Assembly: GCA_023238725.1 (NCBI GenBank)
Contig: CM041534.1
Coordinates: 24,387,303-24,451,302, forward strand
Length of the DNA stretch: 64,000 nt
Source: Scortum barcoo
Lineage: Eukaryota; Chordata; Actinopteri; Centrarchiformes; Terapontidae
Direction of reading: 5' to 3'
Below, in pieces: positions 9,931-22,864 of the stretch; the stretch's first letter is position 1; the number at the start of each line of letters is the position of its first letter. The notes beneath the pieces were generated by a model. It was not told where the DNA came from. It did not search any database and worked only from the letters and a program-made list of their open reading frames with translations. The translations under genes and the position numbers were made by a program.

Positions 9931-12763
9931 ATGAAAGAGGAGATCGCCGCTGCTGTCTTCTTCGTGGCTCGGTTGGTGAAGAGATATGGCTGCCTGGATA
10001 ATGACGGCAGGGAGCGCTTCGCTGCTGCGCTAACCTCTGTTCTGTTCGAGAACTACAAGAACCACTGGCACCCAAACGCACCCACCAAGGGACAGGCCTA
10101 CAGGTCGGTACACCTTTTTCCTATGGAGGTTTCCCATATATCTACTGAACAAACAAAAGAAATCTATGCACAAATTGCAGTATATGCAATTCAAACAAAC
10201 TAATAAAATAAAAAAGTAAGAAGGAAAGTAAGATAAATATGGGGCTTAAAATATAGATATAATGTGACACAAAGAGCATATTTTCATTATAACATATTTT
10301 TATAAAAGGTAATTCACATTAATGTGATACTATAAAATCACAGCCAGGCAAAGAAACTTTAAAAGAAGAAATTGCTTTATTTTTTTTATTGCAAACAATG
10401 TAAAGTAAGTGAAAAGAGAAACTTAGAAAATACAAAGAATTGCACACAATGAACAAAAAATGTTGAGTCAGTGTGAGGTGGGTCGCTCTCTAGTTGTCAT
10501 GTGATGTTTAGCTGCAGTGATCTCTTTGCTTAGATTTTGAGATGTCTTTATTTTTTACGTTCATTCCAATGAAAATGAATAAAACTTAACTTATGGTGCT
10601 CGGAAAATGAATAAATTACACTTTAAAGTGAGCTGCCTTTCAAATTTTACTTAGTACGTAGTGCAGCTTCCTTTTTTCAAAGGACAGTTTGGATGTAACT
10701 GGGACTGCTTCGTCATAACACGGTGCCTTGACCTTTGACCCTCGACCTCGTACATCAGAGCAGAGGATTGTGGGTCAGTATGCTGGCCTACATACTTCAA
10801 AATGCAACCGCATGCAGCAGGACATCCTGGTATTTTTAGCAGACTGCATTTGACACACGACATGTTGGGACATGCTAAAGAACTGAAGTCTGAAATATTA
10901 AGGGGTACGTTGGTGCTGGTTTTAAGTTTTTGTTGCTGTTAGTATCACAAATTGCATTAATTTTTATTATAATGGGGTTGAGGCAGACATCACAGGTCTA
11001 AACTTGTGCAAAAAAAACAGAAATCATCCAGATTTTACTGGTGGTAGGAGACAAAATGTATTTTTGTAATCTGAATAACTGAACCCAATGAAATTCAAGA
11101 TTTGTTACATGCACAACAATTGAACATAGTTGTCAATGATATTCTTTAAAGTCACAGGCTCCCTCTAACAGTGCTCAAAAATATGCAAACAAAATCAAAT
11201 TAAAATAGCTGGGGTTAAAGATATATGAATAAAATGTAGTATATATAAAATATAATACAGTTGAGGCCAAAGTGGTAAAATGGACATTTAACAGTATAAG
11301 ATGTAAAAATACGTAGACAGCTGTGGGTAAAGTGACAAGTTAAGTATTAATAAGGTGTGACCTGCTGTGTGTTTCAGGTGTCTGCGTATGAACCGGGTGC
11401 GGCTGCAGGACCCGGTGCTGCAGCAGGCCTGCGAGCAGAGTGGCGTGCGGTACGGGGATCTGGGCCTCCCCGGGGAGCTAACGGTGTGGGTCGACCCCGG
11501 AGAGGTGTCCTGCAGGTGAGGCCGGGTTTGATGAGCTCACAGGTCTGATCGTCCTGTCAAGCTGCAGCTCTTCATGGGCTCTGTGGGCAGAAATTCAGTT
11601 AATATTCACCAAACTGAAACCAAACTTTCTCCTCGACTGAGCTCCTTCTTTTAGTGCACAACTTCAACATCAGTCAATTTGAGTTAATTTGGCTTCACAT
11701 CGACACTACTCACTTACCTTACTGTTGTATGAGTTCTTTGGTCACAATTCAGCTTTTAATTATCATTAAAAGCTCATTTAAATTTATAGGAATATAATAG
11801 TTTGAGATGTATCTACTTTTTTGCTTTGTAGGAGAAGATGGATACCTCTAACATCTGTCTGCTATATGTACACCTGTCTCATCATTTAACTCCACATAAA
11901 ACTACTAATCTGTACATTTCAGTTTGTGTAAAGGTTAAACATATGCAGAACCACGTTAGATCAGTGAGTGTTGCAGGTGTTGGTAAGTCGATTTATTAAG
12001 ACTTTGAAAAGCGAAAGTTTGTTTCTTGTCTTTATTCTAAGGTCATCACCTTTAGCTGCATGTTGATGTTGGACATGTTCAACTTTTCTGTTCCTTTTTC
12101 ACATGTTTGTCTGTCATTCTTTAAACGTGTTCATTGACAGGTACGGCGAACACAGCACTCCTTTCTGTGTCTCGGTGGTGGACGGCGGTAGGCGGGGCGA
12201 CGGGGAATTTTCCCGCCGCATCCATGACGCTGTGGAGCGCGCGAGCTTCGACGTCCAATCGGGAAGTTCTTCGGACGAGGAGGAGGACGGGGGCAGAGAC
12301 AACAGCACGACCAGCAGCAGCTTACCTGCTCAGTGTCCCGCCCCAATCCCACCCGCCAACCCGGAGCCCAAAACCATCCCGACCGTCAGCAACCCCAACA
12401 GTGTCTACCGGGTATGTCGAACACAAAGGGTGATAACCATCAACTTCTGAGAATCCGTCATAATTTTAAAAATGATCGACAGTCTTGAGTTGTCCAACCT
12501 TGACGTCCGTCTCCGTCCTCTAAGCCTCGTGTTCCTCTCGTCCTCAGTTCAGTGAGTTTTCTCCGGGCGCCCCTCAGACCTGGCTCAGGGAGAAGAGGAA
12601 GGCCTTTATCGGGGATCCATTCCCACCTCACGTTCCTCCAGTTGGAGGGCCGACCCAGCCCCAGTTCTCCGGACAGAAAGGCTTCAAGTCCTATCGGGCC
12701 ACGTTCACCTTCGCTGGGCCTCGTGTTGACAAGTACCACTGGGTCAGCAAATCCCGATCATAG
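9931..12763 (+). CDS. btg4: BTG/TOB family antiproliferative protein, BTG4-like
   Basis: Four exons: 9,931-10,103, 11,378-11,515, 12,141-12,411 and 12,548-12,763. Together they are 798 nt with the phases fitting, giving 265 aa. Exons 1-3 encode an APRO/BTG domain (residues 1 to about 115): MKEEIAAAVFFVARLVKRYG, then HWHPNAPTKGQAYRCLRMN and YGDLGLPGELTVWVDPGEV followed by CRYGE. The segment after an acidic Ser-rich linker, IPTVSNPNSVYR then TWLREKRK, resembles BTG4 more than BTG3, but the C-terminal KYHWV resembles BTG3. BTG domains bind the CNOT7/8 deadenylases, and BTG4 recruits CCR4-NOT to clear maternal mRNA in oocytes and early embryos. The start has a MK(E/D)EI beginning as in the family. 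The exon 1 donor GTCGGT is weak. Assignment within BTG3/BTG4 is moderately sure. Confidence 0.85.
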
Positions 12764-12996
12764 TGAGGCCAGTCCTCACCCCAGAACCCCGTGGACACCG
12801 TCAGTGGGGTGGGGGGAAAAAAATTCAGGACAGTTTATGTATCTTTAAAGGATAAGAGTTTATTCGTACATGGTTTAAAGTGTTAATGATTTAAAGTGGT
12901 GCTGTTTAAGCATGTTTTTAATCTTTGAAATATTAAGGTATTTTAAATACTTCTCTCTTCTAAATGTGTTTTTAATATAAAATTAAAGTAAGTGTG

Positions 12997-13002
12997 AATA
13001 AA
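12997..13002 (+). terminator. PolyA signal of the BTG-family gene
   Basis: AATAAA about 235 bp after the stop codon, the first canonical signal in the 3' flank. Confidence 0.6.
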
Positions 13003-13354
13003 GTAACATTGAACTGTCATTGAAAAGAAATAAATGCGTCCATGTCAGCTCTGCTGGTTATTCTAAAGTGTTTCCTCTTTATTTCGTGCAAATGGGAGCT
13101 TTTTGGTGCTCTTTTACTGTTGGAGTTGGTTGAGGTGGATCATTTTCAACTAGTTTGTATTTTGGGACTGCAGCTAATGATTCTTTTCATTCTGGATCAA
13201 TCTGCTGATTCTTTTCTCCATTGATCCATTGATTGAGTTTGTTTGCTTTGTAAAAAGAGTGAAAATAGTGAGGAAATGTCGTCACAATGACCCAGAGCCC
13301 AAAGTGACACCTTCACAATGCTCAAACCTTTGCATTGTTCTGGTTAATATTATC

Positions 13355-13494
13355 ATTGTTCACACACATTACAATCGTTCGCATTGTTCACACACATTAC
13401 AATCGTTCGCATTGTTCACACACATTACAATCGTTCGCATTGTTCACACACATTACAATCGTTCGCATTGTTCACACACATTACAATCGTTCGC
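13355..13494. repeat. 28-bp tandem repeat, five copies
   Basis: Units start at 13,355, 13,383, 13,411, 13,439 and 13,467, each beginning ATTGTTCACACACATTACAA and almost identical. The unit length is not a multiple of three, so the open frames across it are a by-product of the repeat. Confidence 0.95.
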
Positions 13495-15494
13495 ATTATC
13501 AACTGGTTGTGTGTGGTGGTGGTTGTACTGGTAGTGTAGTTAGTGATTGATGTAGAAGAACAATCAGCTAACAACACTGCCTACACAGCAACCCCAATCA
13601 GTCAGGAGTCAGTCATGTCAGGCAGCGAACGCTCACAGATGCTGTGTGAAATAGCTGGCACAGTGCTGATGCAGATAAACAACCTTTTAACTTGATCCTC
13701 CTCATGTTGTAGAGAAGAAAACATGAAATATAAAAACATAACTGTATATGAAGCTGTCAAAAAAGAAAATTCACTCAACCATTTGAAAAATGTGTTTATT
13801 TGCTTTCTGGGAACAGTCAGATAAGAAGTGTGATTCCACTCATGTCTGCAGGATGAAGAAGAGGCTTCTGCCAGTTAGCTTAGATAAGTAATAAGACTGT
13901 AAACAGAGAGAAACGGCTAGTGTGGCTCCATCCAAAAGAAGCTAAATCCACTTACCAGGACCTCTAAAGCTCAATAATTAACATATTATATATTGTTGTA
14001 CCCAATTATCTCCTGGCTCTGAGCATTTGGATGCAGGATGTTACTGGTCCCAGCCAAGAAATAGTCCTGTCAGACTTTGTTACAGTTCTGATAAATTATC
14101 AATTATCGTAATAAAATACTATTTTTATGTTTTGTATCTTAATTATGCTTTGCTATCAAAAGAAACAGATGTTCAATAAAGAGCTACTTACAAAATGGAC
14201 ATGTGAATTAAAAAACTATCTTCAAAAAAGTAAAAGGAAATAAAAATAAAAAATACCCCTTTTAAGTAATCTACCAAACCTTCAGGCTGAGATGTCAGCA
14301 GGATGATTTTTCTCCTTGTTTAACCACTGAAGCCGGTGTTGATTTGTGACTCTGATGAAGATATTCTCTGTTCATATTTTCTTTGTTTTTCAAAGCCCTG
14401 CCTTCATTTTCACACTGCCAACGGGTCGTGGTTTCACTCTTTCCTCCATCACATCACAAAAGTTAACACATCAAGTAAAAATTAATTAGGACATTTTATT
14501 AGAAAAAATAATAGTAAACAGTAAAATAACTCAAGAATTTACCAATGACTGAGGCAAGTTTAAGTCGGTGATTTTCAGATGTTTATTCCTGTTATGAAGT
14601 TCGTCTCAGGTGCATCCTGATGAAGCTGAATCACACTGGTTCAGGAGAGGTTGAACATCCAAATGTCTGCTGAGTTTTCTGGCTTTACGCACTGATCATG
14701 TTGCACACAGTCGTACGAACGGATCAACAAAATCTGAAGAGCGTTTTTCACACATGTAAACAACAGCAGTAACTGAAGTGAACTGCTGGTGTTGCTCATC
14801 CTACCTGCCCTCGCTCAGTGACCACTGCTGGAGAAACACAACCGTCTCTCCACAGCTACACTTTACTGTGTGTGTGTGTGTGTGTGTGAGTGTGTGCGTG
14901 TGGTGTGTGTGTGACCATGTTTCAGGTCATGCCTCGACTTGCCCCGGGCTGGCAGGTATAGCTGATGTTGCCGGGGTGAAGCAGTCGGTGGCAGCAGTAA
15001 ACATTTAGCCTGAGCTCCACTGACCAGTTTTACCCTGTTTCACGTTACCACCACACGCTCACATGTTTTGGAGGTTTTGCAGGATCCAGATCAGGTTTAT
15101 GATTCACCCACATATATTTACAGAGGCTCTGCAGTGAGCCAGTATTGAGACTTTTGGTAATTTTAGCCTGATATTATTTTCTCAAACCTCAAAGAGATCC
15201 CTCCTAAGCCAAAGAAAACAGTTTCCACAAACTGAGTAACACTCATGTATGGAGTTACTTTTCTGTCTTTATGATGAAATAAAAAACAGATTTCAGAGCA
15301 AGATATTAACCTGCACAGATTTTTTTTATTAAAAATGTCATCCAAAGGTTTTTTTGCAATGTAAAATGCTGAGCTCAAATCTTGTGGCTTGGACCTCTAC
15401 GAGCAAAGAACATCAGTGTGTGCAGTGTTGCATGCAGTGAATTGTCGTTTGGACTTTGATTTGCACTGAAGTGAGGTCGAGGTCGCAGTCTCAG
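13495..15494. other. Intergenic with MITE remnant and microsatellite
   Basis: No gene seen. Sequence at about 13,875-14,000 (AGCTTAGATAAGTAATAAGA then CACCTCTAAAGCTC-like text) matches the fish MITE family also present at 51,140-51,375. A (TG)n microsatellite lies at about 14,868-14,912. Confidence 0.5.
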
Positions 15495-15800
15495 TCGGAG
15501 TGGCACTGCTTATGAACAAACATATAAATCTGAAATGAAAAGAGGCCAAGGATTAAACCCTGTGGGACACCACAAGTGAGACTGCCCGAGGAAGAGGAGG
15601 CGATACCAACAACCACGGAGAGGTTTGTATTTGAGAGGTAGGAAGGTGTTTCCAAGACCTACCCAAGCTGAGCGATTTAAGGATTCAAGAGCATGGTGCG
15701 GCCCACTGTGTCAGATACTGTGCTTAAATCTACAAGGACAAATATAACATCCACAGACATGAGAGGACAGTCATCAGGGCAGTCTCAGCACTGGTCAAAC
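15495..15800 (-). mobile_element. L2-type LINE reverse transcriptase remnant
   Basis: Read on the minus strand it gives IFVLVDLSTVSDTV and then, further on, LTCGVPQGLILGLFSFQIYM. These correspond to the RT motifs FVLLDLSAAFDTVDH and CGVPQGSILGPLLF of L2-like LINEs. Stops interrupt it. It is an old fragment of the same kind of element as 7,735-8,722. Confidence 0.7.
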
Positions 15801-15867
15801 TGTGGGATTTGTTTATTCATTTACACTTTGTAATTAATTTGTAAAGGCCTTATGTCCTGTAATGCAG

Positions 15868-15935
15868 TCAGCCACTAGGGAGCAATCCAGATGTTTTGGC
15901 TTCACTGTTGGGGAGCTCTCATGTAATCCACCCTT
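15868..15935. repeat. Dispersed short repeat fragment
   Basis: The text around AGCCACTAGGGAGCAATCCA followed by GATGTTTTGGCTTCACTG resembles, in one or the other orientation, the repeats at about 21,660-22,000, 55,016-55,290 and 57,160-57,520. It is a short-element family known from many fish introns; its class is not certain. Confidence 0.55.
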
Positions 15936-16599
15936 AATTTAAATAGCAAGAAAATTAAGCCGCACATCCTCCACGATAACTTTGGAATTTAACAGTCTTT
16001 TAAAAGTCAGGTTTTATCTGAGTATAACAGGAGCATCCGAGCCTCGAAATGCAAAGTCCAACATGTTATTATGTTGGATGTGTTAGATGGTTTTTTTTTC
16101 GGTTTGTGGTTTTACTACTTAGTGTGTGTAGTGTCTGTATTGTGGATGCTCTGTGTATCAAGAGTCCAGACCAAATTTCCTCACAGTTATAATAAAGTAT
16201 ATCAATCTATCTAATCTGTGATATTCTGCACGTCATACTTTGTTATTGTTGAAAAAAGACAGAAATCATTAAAATGAAGTGAATGCGTTATTAAATTGTG
16301 ATATTGGCATCACATCACCTGTAGTTTTGATCAGACGAAGTGCTTTAAGACAACTGATAAAGCCTTAAACAAATGGATTAACCACGTGACCCCTTTTATT
16401 AATCTGGAGTTTAAAAAAAAGTATTTATTAGAACCACACAAACAAACAGATGTGTGTGTGCGTGCGTGCGGGTCGGCTGTGTAAATTCATCGAGCAAAAG
16501 CACAAATACTCAGATGAACCGCTGCTGTGTCGTTAAAACTCTCCAATCGATTTATCACATATCGAACAACAGCTCGGGGACCGGAAGCAGGAAGGACGT

Positions 16600-16830
16600 T
16601 CAGGCTGCGTGCATTTGTTTGTCATCACCTACGTCAGTCCAATCAGCCAATAGCGCGGCGCCTTTATTGGCGGGGGTGACAGAAGGAGCCAATCACAGGC
16701 TCTGTCATTGCGACGCCCCGCCAGCGCTCGGCCACATCCGGTCGTATATATGTTGCCACGAGTTAGCGGCGAATTTGGAGAGTGTCCATTTTGAGCAGCG
16801 AGTCGGCGTCTCCGGTATTTCCCCGTTAAA
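16600..16830 (+). promoter_or_regulatory. hnrnpab: CpG-rich promoter and non-coding exon 1 of hnrnpab
   Basis: GC/CpG-rich sequence continues to about 17,260 and stands out from the AT-rich surroundings. CCAAT boxes lie at 16,639, 16,647 and 16,689. A TATATAT stretch at 16,745-16,751 precedes a likely start site near 16,775. The untranslated first exon appears to end at 16,830 before GTAAGACC, and the coding exon resumes after TTGCCTCTCAG at 18,826. This is the usual layout of hnRNP housekeeping genes. Confidence 0.7.
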
Positions 16831-18850
16831 GTAAGACCTCCATGTTTTTTCTGCTTCTTTATTCAAACGCGGGCCTGCGGGCTCGGGCTCGGGCCGCCGC
16901 TGACGTCACCGTGCTGTTCTGCGTTCGGCCCGCTTTGATCTGTGACGCGGCTTCGCCCGTTAGCCGTTAGCTGCGCGTGAGACGCCGCGGAGCCGCGTGC
17001 GTGAACGCGGTCATTGTGCGGAGTCCGCGCGGCGGCACAGACGGACCCGCCGCGGGGCAGAAAGACGGTCAATCCGACGTTATTGTTATTTGTTTGTGCG
17101 GCTGTTGTTGTGCTGAACGGGTCGGTTTGTTTGTGTCGGGCTCCGGGCGGGCGGCCGGGCCTGCACGCTGCGCAGAGCGGCACCGGAGCACAGCGCGGTC
17201 CGCTTAAACATGGAGGCTGCCCGCGGAGCGCCGCCGCTTTGTGTCCGTTAACGAAGTCCCGCTTCTGCATTTCACTGCAAATATCACCTATTTATTACTA
17301 AAATATTAACGTAAGAAGCTTTTATTATCGAGTAATGTAAAGGATTTAGCCCGTTTTAATAAAGATGAGCTGTGGTAGCCGTCAGTGTGTGTTAGCATTC
17401 AGCTCAGCTTTGTTTGAATTAGAAAATAGATGTAAACAAAGAAATATCCCGTTTTTACTTAAACATCTTCTGTCAGTTTGGAGTAAGATCCAAACCTGAA
17501 GCTCCCATAAAGCTCTCCATTTCATTCTGCTTTCATGTGATTTATTTGTATTTTTCCACAGTCTGCCTTAATTTCCGCCAAATGCTGTTTAATGATTAAA
17601 GCTCATTTTGTCAAAGTGTGCAAACAGCCACGGAGAGTCCGTTTATTCAGGTTTTTACCCACAGCGGGTCCGACCGGAGATCGCTGATCTGTGAAGTGAT
17701 TTAGAGGAAAAAGACACTGAAAAGAAAGTAATGATTTCATATTTTCATTAAAACAAACGAACAAACAAAACATTGTAGTCTAATCAATAGATTATTGATC
17801 TGTGAGGTGATTTCCAAGATTTTAATTGTTATGGGATCAATAATGGGTCAGTTGTTGGTGATTAATCTCTCAAATCAGTCTCTCAACAATAAAAATATTT
17901 AACATTAATATGATTAAAAAAGTAGAATGAATGCGACTGTAGAGTACAGATTTAACCACACAGATACTGATTTTTGGGACACTACGTTGTATAAATTTGA
18001 AAAAAATGTATTGAATAATTTCTCCCCAAAATGATCCAAAAGCCTTCTTTCCTTCCCAAAAATAAGTATTGTATCACTATCAGGAAAGTACTGACAAGGG
18101 AAATTATTTTTATATTGTACAAGAACTAAGTTATTGAATGATTTCCTCCAAAATTGATGCAATCACTTTTATTGGCAGTGTTTACACATAGAAGGATTTT
18201 GACTTTTTACAAGGAAGTAGGTGTTGTAGTCTGACAAACAGGAGAGGGCTGACTGATTTAATTGATTTATTTTTTTCTTTCAATACCATAAATGTGAATT
18301 TAATATTTTATCTCGCAGTGTAGACTCTGGCTTGGAGGACGCCATATTTTGACCATTATCGACCTGACGATGGTTGGAAAGAAACCAACCATGCTCTTCA
18401 ACCAAACCAAGAAATTAAAGTATTAATCTGGGAAGTTTTGATCCTGTGAATATATATGTTTAACTAACGTGTCTGTAAATGACACCAGAAAACTTTAGTT
18501 GGTTGAGTTTTTTTTTTTTTTTAATGCATATTTGGCTTAGACACCATGGGGGAAAAAAAAACACGTATCCACATTCCTTGTGAATCAATTTATTTATATT
18601 TCTTTTGGCGCATCACACAAATCGTTACGTACGTTAAATGGTGCTATAAACTAATTTACTCGTTTGGGAACAGTTAGTGTTTAGGATGTCAGAGATTATT
18701 TGTTTTATTTGCCATTTTACCCACAATGCAAGTGTCAAATAATGATTTGCTTGTCTGTGCTGGATTTTTATCATTTGCCGACTAGTTTTAATGAATCTCC
18801 TGACTTTGTTTCGTGTTGCCTCTCAGACTGTTAAAGAGCCCACCATCAGA

Positions 18851-21800
18851 ATGGCAGACGCTGAGACACTCCTGATGGAGACATCGGACCAGAACGGCAA
18901 CGAGGGCGAGGAAGACCAGAACGGGGCCGAGCAGGAGCTGATGGGCGGCGAGGGCGAGGACTGCCAGGATGAAGAGGCCGGTCAGGACGATCAGGACAGC
19001 CAGGACAACGGCACAGACGGCGGCAAGATTGACGCCAGCAAAGGAGAAGAGGATGCTGGGTGAGCGTTACATCTCCTGATATGTCGGGCACCTTTTTTGG
19101 TGTTTAGTTAAAATGTAAAGTTTAATAATTAAACGGTTCCACTTTTCTCCAGAAGCTTGTAGGATGGTAAGGAAGCACAGATGATAACTTTCCAGTTTGT
19201 AGTTTATTCATGACTCCCTGAAGCTTGAAGGCTCAGAGGTGAAATGGGCGAGGGCTTTCTGGAAAGCACTGAAAATAAACAGCGAGGTGTCCCGCTGTGT
19301 TTGCAGGAAAATGTTCGTGGGCGGCCTCAGCTGGGACACGAGTAAAAAGGACCTGAAGGATTACTTCAGCAAGTTCGGCGAGGTGTCTGACTGCACCATC
19401 AAGATAGACGCCAACACCGGACGATCCCGAGGATTCGGCTTCGTTCTCTTCAAAGACGCGTCCAGCGTGGAAAAGGTGCATTGACCATTAACTGACTGCG
19501 AGTTTAATTATGACTTCCCAAGTGGTTTCACTCTAAAGAAGAGAAAAATTAAACAATTACAATAGGCGTCACATGATTGGATGGGTTGTTTCCAGGCTGT
19601 CGATCCATCGTTTCTCTTAAAATGTGCATCTGTAGGTGCTGGAGCAGAGCGAACACAGACTGGACGGGCGTCAGATCGACCCAAAGAAGGCGATGGCCAT
19701 GAAGAAAGAGTCCGCCAAGAAGATCTTTGTCGGGGGGTTGAACCCTGAGGCCACCGAGGACACCATCAGGGAACATTTCGGGGCTTTTGGAGAGGTCAGT
19801 TTGATTCGGCAGACAAAAAACTGTAAAATTGCAGCTCACGCTTCTTCAGTGAGTGTTTTTAACAGAGCAGCCTGCAGAGTGATTAGCATAGTGAGGCAAC
19901 TGCAGGTTTGTTTGAGATCCACCAGGTGGCGCACTCTCATTTAGACATGAATGTCTCTCACAGCTCTGAAGGGACGACGGTTCATTCGGTTTTAATCCTG
20001 ACGACCGCACGTTTTCAATCTTTGACATGTTTTCAATCTTTGAGTCCTCATTAAAGCTCCAGTCAGTGACATTAGGAGGTAGTGCTTTTATTTTGAAAAT
20101 TGTAGCAAGTATTCACTTCCTTCCAGAGATTTTTGATCTGATTCTTAATTTTGAACTTCAAAATCACTTCATCACTCTTCTGTTTAGTATCTCATTCATG
20201 GTGACTGTTATAAAGTCCTCTTTTATCTCTAATGTTTCTTTATTCTTTAACTTGAAGTCAGCCTCATCCAGACTCTTATTTGTCGTTTCCTAAAATCCAA
20301 TGATGAACAGAGTGGATGGTTTTTAATCGTTATAATAATGTAAGCCAGACTTTTGATCAGGTATTCCTTTTAATTTCATTGTTGGAAGGGTTTGACCTTA
20401 AACACAGACTGGTTTTGGTCTGCAAGTAAAGATGACACTAGTCAATTTAAAAAGTATAAATGTGTTTTTAGCAGAGTGCTGCCATCTTCTTCTGTTTTTA
20501 GATCGAAACCATCGAACTCCCGATTGACCCCAAATCAAAGAAAAGGAGGGGGTTCATCTTCATCACGTACAAAGACGAAGCCAGCGTCAAGAAGTGTCTG
20601 GAGAAGAAATACCACACTATCCAGGGTGGCAAGGTACACACACGATGCTTCTTGATTACAGATAAATGTGTTAAATTTAGATTGTGAGACATTTCATTAA
20701 TAGAAACAAACCCACTTGAGTTTTGAGAGTTGGAGATTGCCAGAAGCATTTTTTCATCACTACTGCAGCATTGAGGATGTCACTAAGTGTTTGTTTGTTT
20801 GCTTCTCCTCTGCAGTGCGAGCTGAAGATCGCCCAGCCGAAGGAGGTGTACCAGCAGCAGCAGTACGGAGCGGGACGTGGCGGCGGTTATGGAGGCCGGG
20901 AGGCCGGGGAGGCCGCGGCCGTGGAGGTGAGAATTTGTTAGTTTGCAGTCTCTTTTTTTTTAACTGGCTGGAGAGCAGAAAGCAACATGAATTTTGCTTT
21001 AAAAAAAAAAAAAAGCAAAATACTGTGTTCTGTGAGGTAGAAAAATAGTATTGAGTTCTCATTTCATATTGAAAAATTAAAGCAATAATTTTAACTGATT
21101 GTCTCAAAGTGTTACCACAAAGCCTGACCACACTAACTTCCTTGACGTACTCTTAATATTTACATATAAGATGCTTTCTCTCAATTACCTAGTCTCATAT
21201 TTTCTGTATGTTTGGGCAGTCCGCTGAATGTTGCATTCAGAACGTCTCAACTAGTTTTCAGTGTTTTGGTGCTGATGGTTGACCCCTTTGTATCTCAGGT
21301 CAGAGCCAGGGCTGGAACCAGGGCTACGGAAACTGCTGGAACCAGGGATATGGTAACCAAGGCTACGGCTACGGCGGCGGCTACGGCAACTATGACTACT
21401 CTTCCGGTTACTATGGATACGGCCCCGGATACGACTACAGTAAGAGCTTGATGGGCTTCACACTCTTACAGCTGATCGTGTTGTGTCTCGTGTCGGCACA
21501 CAAACACATCTGAACATTAAGAAAGAGAGAAAGGCGTCACGGTTTCCTGGTGGACAGCTGGGCGAGGTTGCCAGATTTGGTACGTTCATGCTTGTGAAGA
21601 GCACCTGACCATATCTGGCAGCCCGCGTTAGAGCTGGACGGACGGACTGATGGCGGGATCAGACTCCCCTTTATGTACAAACCAGACTGTTTATAAAGAT
21701 GGATGATGCTTCTCAACTTCCTCTTGACTCCTAGTTCCTACTTGACTCGTTCAGTAATTAGTAACTGTTAGCTAACGATCACGTGCTAAAGTTAAAGTCT

Positions 21801-22281
21801 CTGCTCAGTGAAGTGACTTCTTCACTGACTGACAGCTGTCATTCATGAGGTCTCGCCACATTTTTATAGGACAAAATAACTGATAGGAACCATTTATTGA
21901 TTTTTTTACTTTGTTCCATCCACTAACATGGAGGGGATGGGCCTTATGAGCTGCCACCAGGGGGCGATCAAGGTGTTTCAGCTGGCACATCACCCCGTCT
22001 CTGATCCAAACATGTTAATAAGTCTGTTTTTAGATGTGTTTGGTGGGTTTTTTCTTTGTTTCCCTCCTTCGCTTTCAGTCTTCATGCTAAGCTAACTGCT
22101 GTCGACATAAACGTTGAGATTCATAGATCGAGTTGTTGCGTGTCATTGCTGAAGGACTCGATCGGTGTGTTTCTGACCCCCCTCCTCTCTGCCCCCACCC
22201 CCCACAGACCAGGGCAGTGCGAGCTATGGGAAAACCCCCAGACGAGGGGGGGCACACCAGACCAGCTACAAGCCATACTGA
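18851..22281 (+). CDS. hnrnpab: Heterogeneous nuclear ribonucleoprotein A/B
   Basis: Coding exons: 18,851-19,059, 19,307-19,475, 19,636-19,794, 20,502-20,633, 20,816-20,926, 21,299-21,439 and 22,208-22,281. The acidic N-terminus (CBFNT-like, Glu/Asp/Gln-rich) is followed by RRM1 (RNP2 MFVGGL, RNP1 RGFGFVLF), RRM2 (RNP2 IFVGGL, RNP1 RGFIFITY), then PKEVYQQQQYG, a Gly/Arg/Tyr-rich tail and the conserved end HQTSYKPY. It is a nuclear-cytoplasmic RNA-binding protein of the hnRNP D/AB group acting in pre-mRNA processing and mRNA transport. These exons sum to 995 nt, one short of a frame. In exon 6 the RGG box reads out of frame after GGYGGR, and one extra G in the GGG at 20,898-20,900 would restore RGGRGRGG and a 331-aa protein, close to the family length. 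Alternatively, using the acceptor at 21,303 (five bases later) also keeps frame. The 3' UTR has a further exon: the splice is 22,301 to about 22,500. Confidence 0.93.
21655..22000 (-). repeat. Dispersed short repeat in last hnrnpab intron
   Basis: It holds TTTATAAAGATGGATGATGC, then TCATGAGGTC and GCCACCAGGGGGCGATCAAG. These are blocks of the same family as 55,016-55,290 and 57,160-57,520. It lies inside the intron between exons 7 and 8 of hnrnpab. Confidence 0.6.
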
Positions 22282-22836
22282 TGATCACATGGTGGTGCAA
22301 GGTAAGCCGCGGCTACAGAAACCCTCCTTTACATCAGGACGCCAAACCGCCGCTTTACATTTGAGTCAGTTTTGTTTTTAACCACCAGTTTGATCGGACG
22401 TTTGGTACTGAACAGTGTTGTTTACATTCACAGTAAGATGTAAATGAAAAGAAATGTGAAGGCGACTTAATAAAGTTTTGTTTGTTTGTCGTCCTTCAGG
22501 ACTCCAGTGAGACCGACGGCTGGACGGACGCGACCTCTTTTATGACAGAAGACCATTTGTACAGAAAACATCCGAAATGTAACTTTCTTTTCTTCCTTTT
22601 TGTTTTTTTTTTTTTTTTTTTAAATCCTATCATTTTAAGATTTTACTTTTCCCTTTGGTGTTTTTTTTTTTTTTTCTTTCTTTCCTTCCCCTCCACATTT
22701 CCATCGATGGAAGTGTAATTTTTACTGTACTTTTTGGTACCTGTTTTGATTCTAATGTATTGTAAGGGTTGTATTTTACATGTTTGCCGGCTTTACAGGT
22801 TGAAAATCTTAGGGCTGTAAAGAAGCTTTTTTGAGA

Positions 22837-22842
22837 AATAAA
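22837..22842 (+). terminator. hnrnpab: PolyA signal of hnrnpab
   Basis: AATAAA at the end of the 3' UTR exon that begins at about 22,500. GT/T-rich sequence follows within 40 bp. Confidence 0.75.
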
Positions 22843-22864
22843 AACCATTTTCAGTACTTTCTAT

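Noticed and set aside
12458..12739. Minus-strand frame of 93 codons
   Set aside because: Antisense to the last exon of the BTG-family gene, whose plus-strand phase and splice sites fit.
13355..13494. Five regularly repeated 28-bp units, superficially like a CRISPR array
   Set aside because: The units are head-to-tail with no unique spacers, in a vertebrate genome; it is a plain minisatellite.
16863..17301. Several overlapping open frames of 76-135 codons on both strands
   Set aside because: They lie in the CpG island and intron 1 of hnrnpab. High GC removes stop codons, and no family features are seen.
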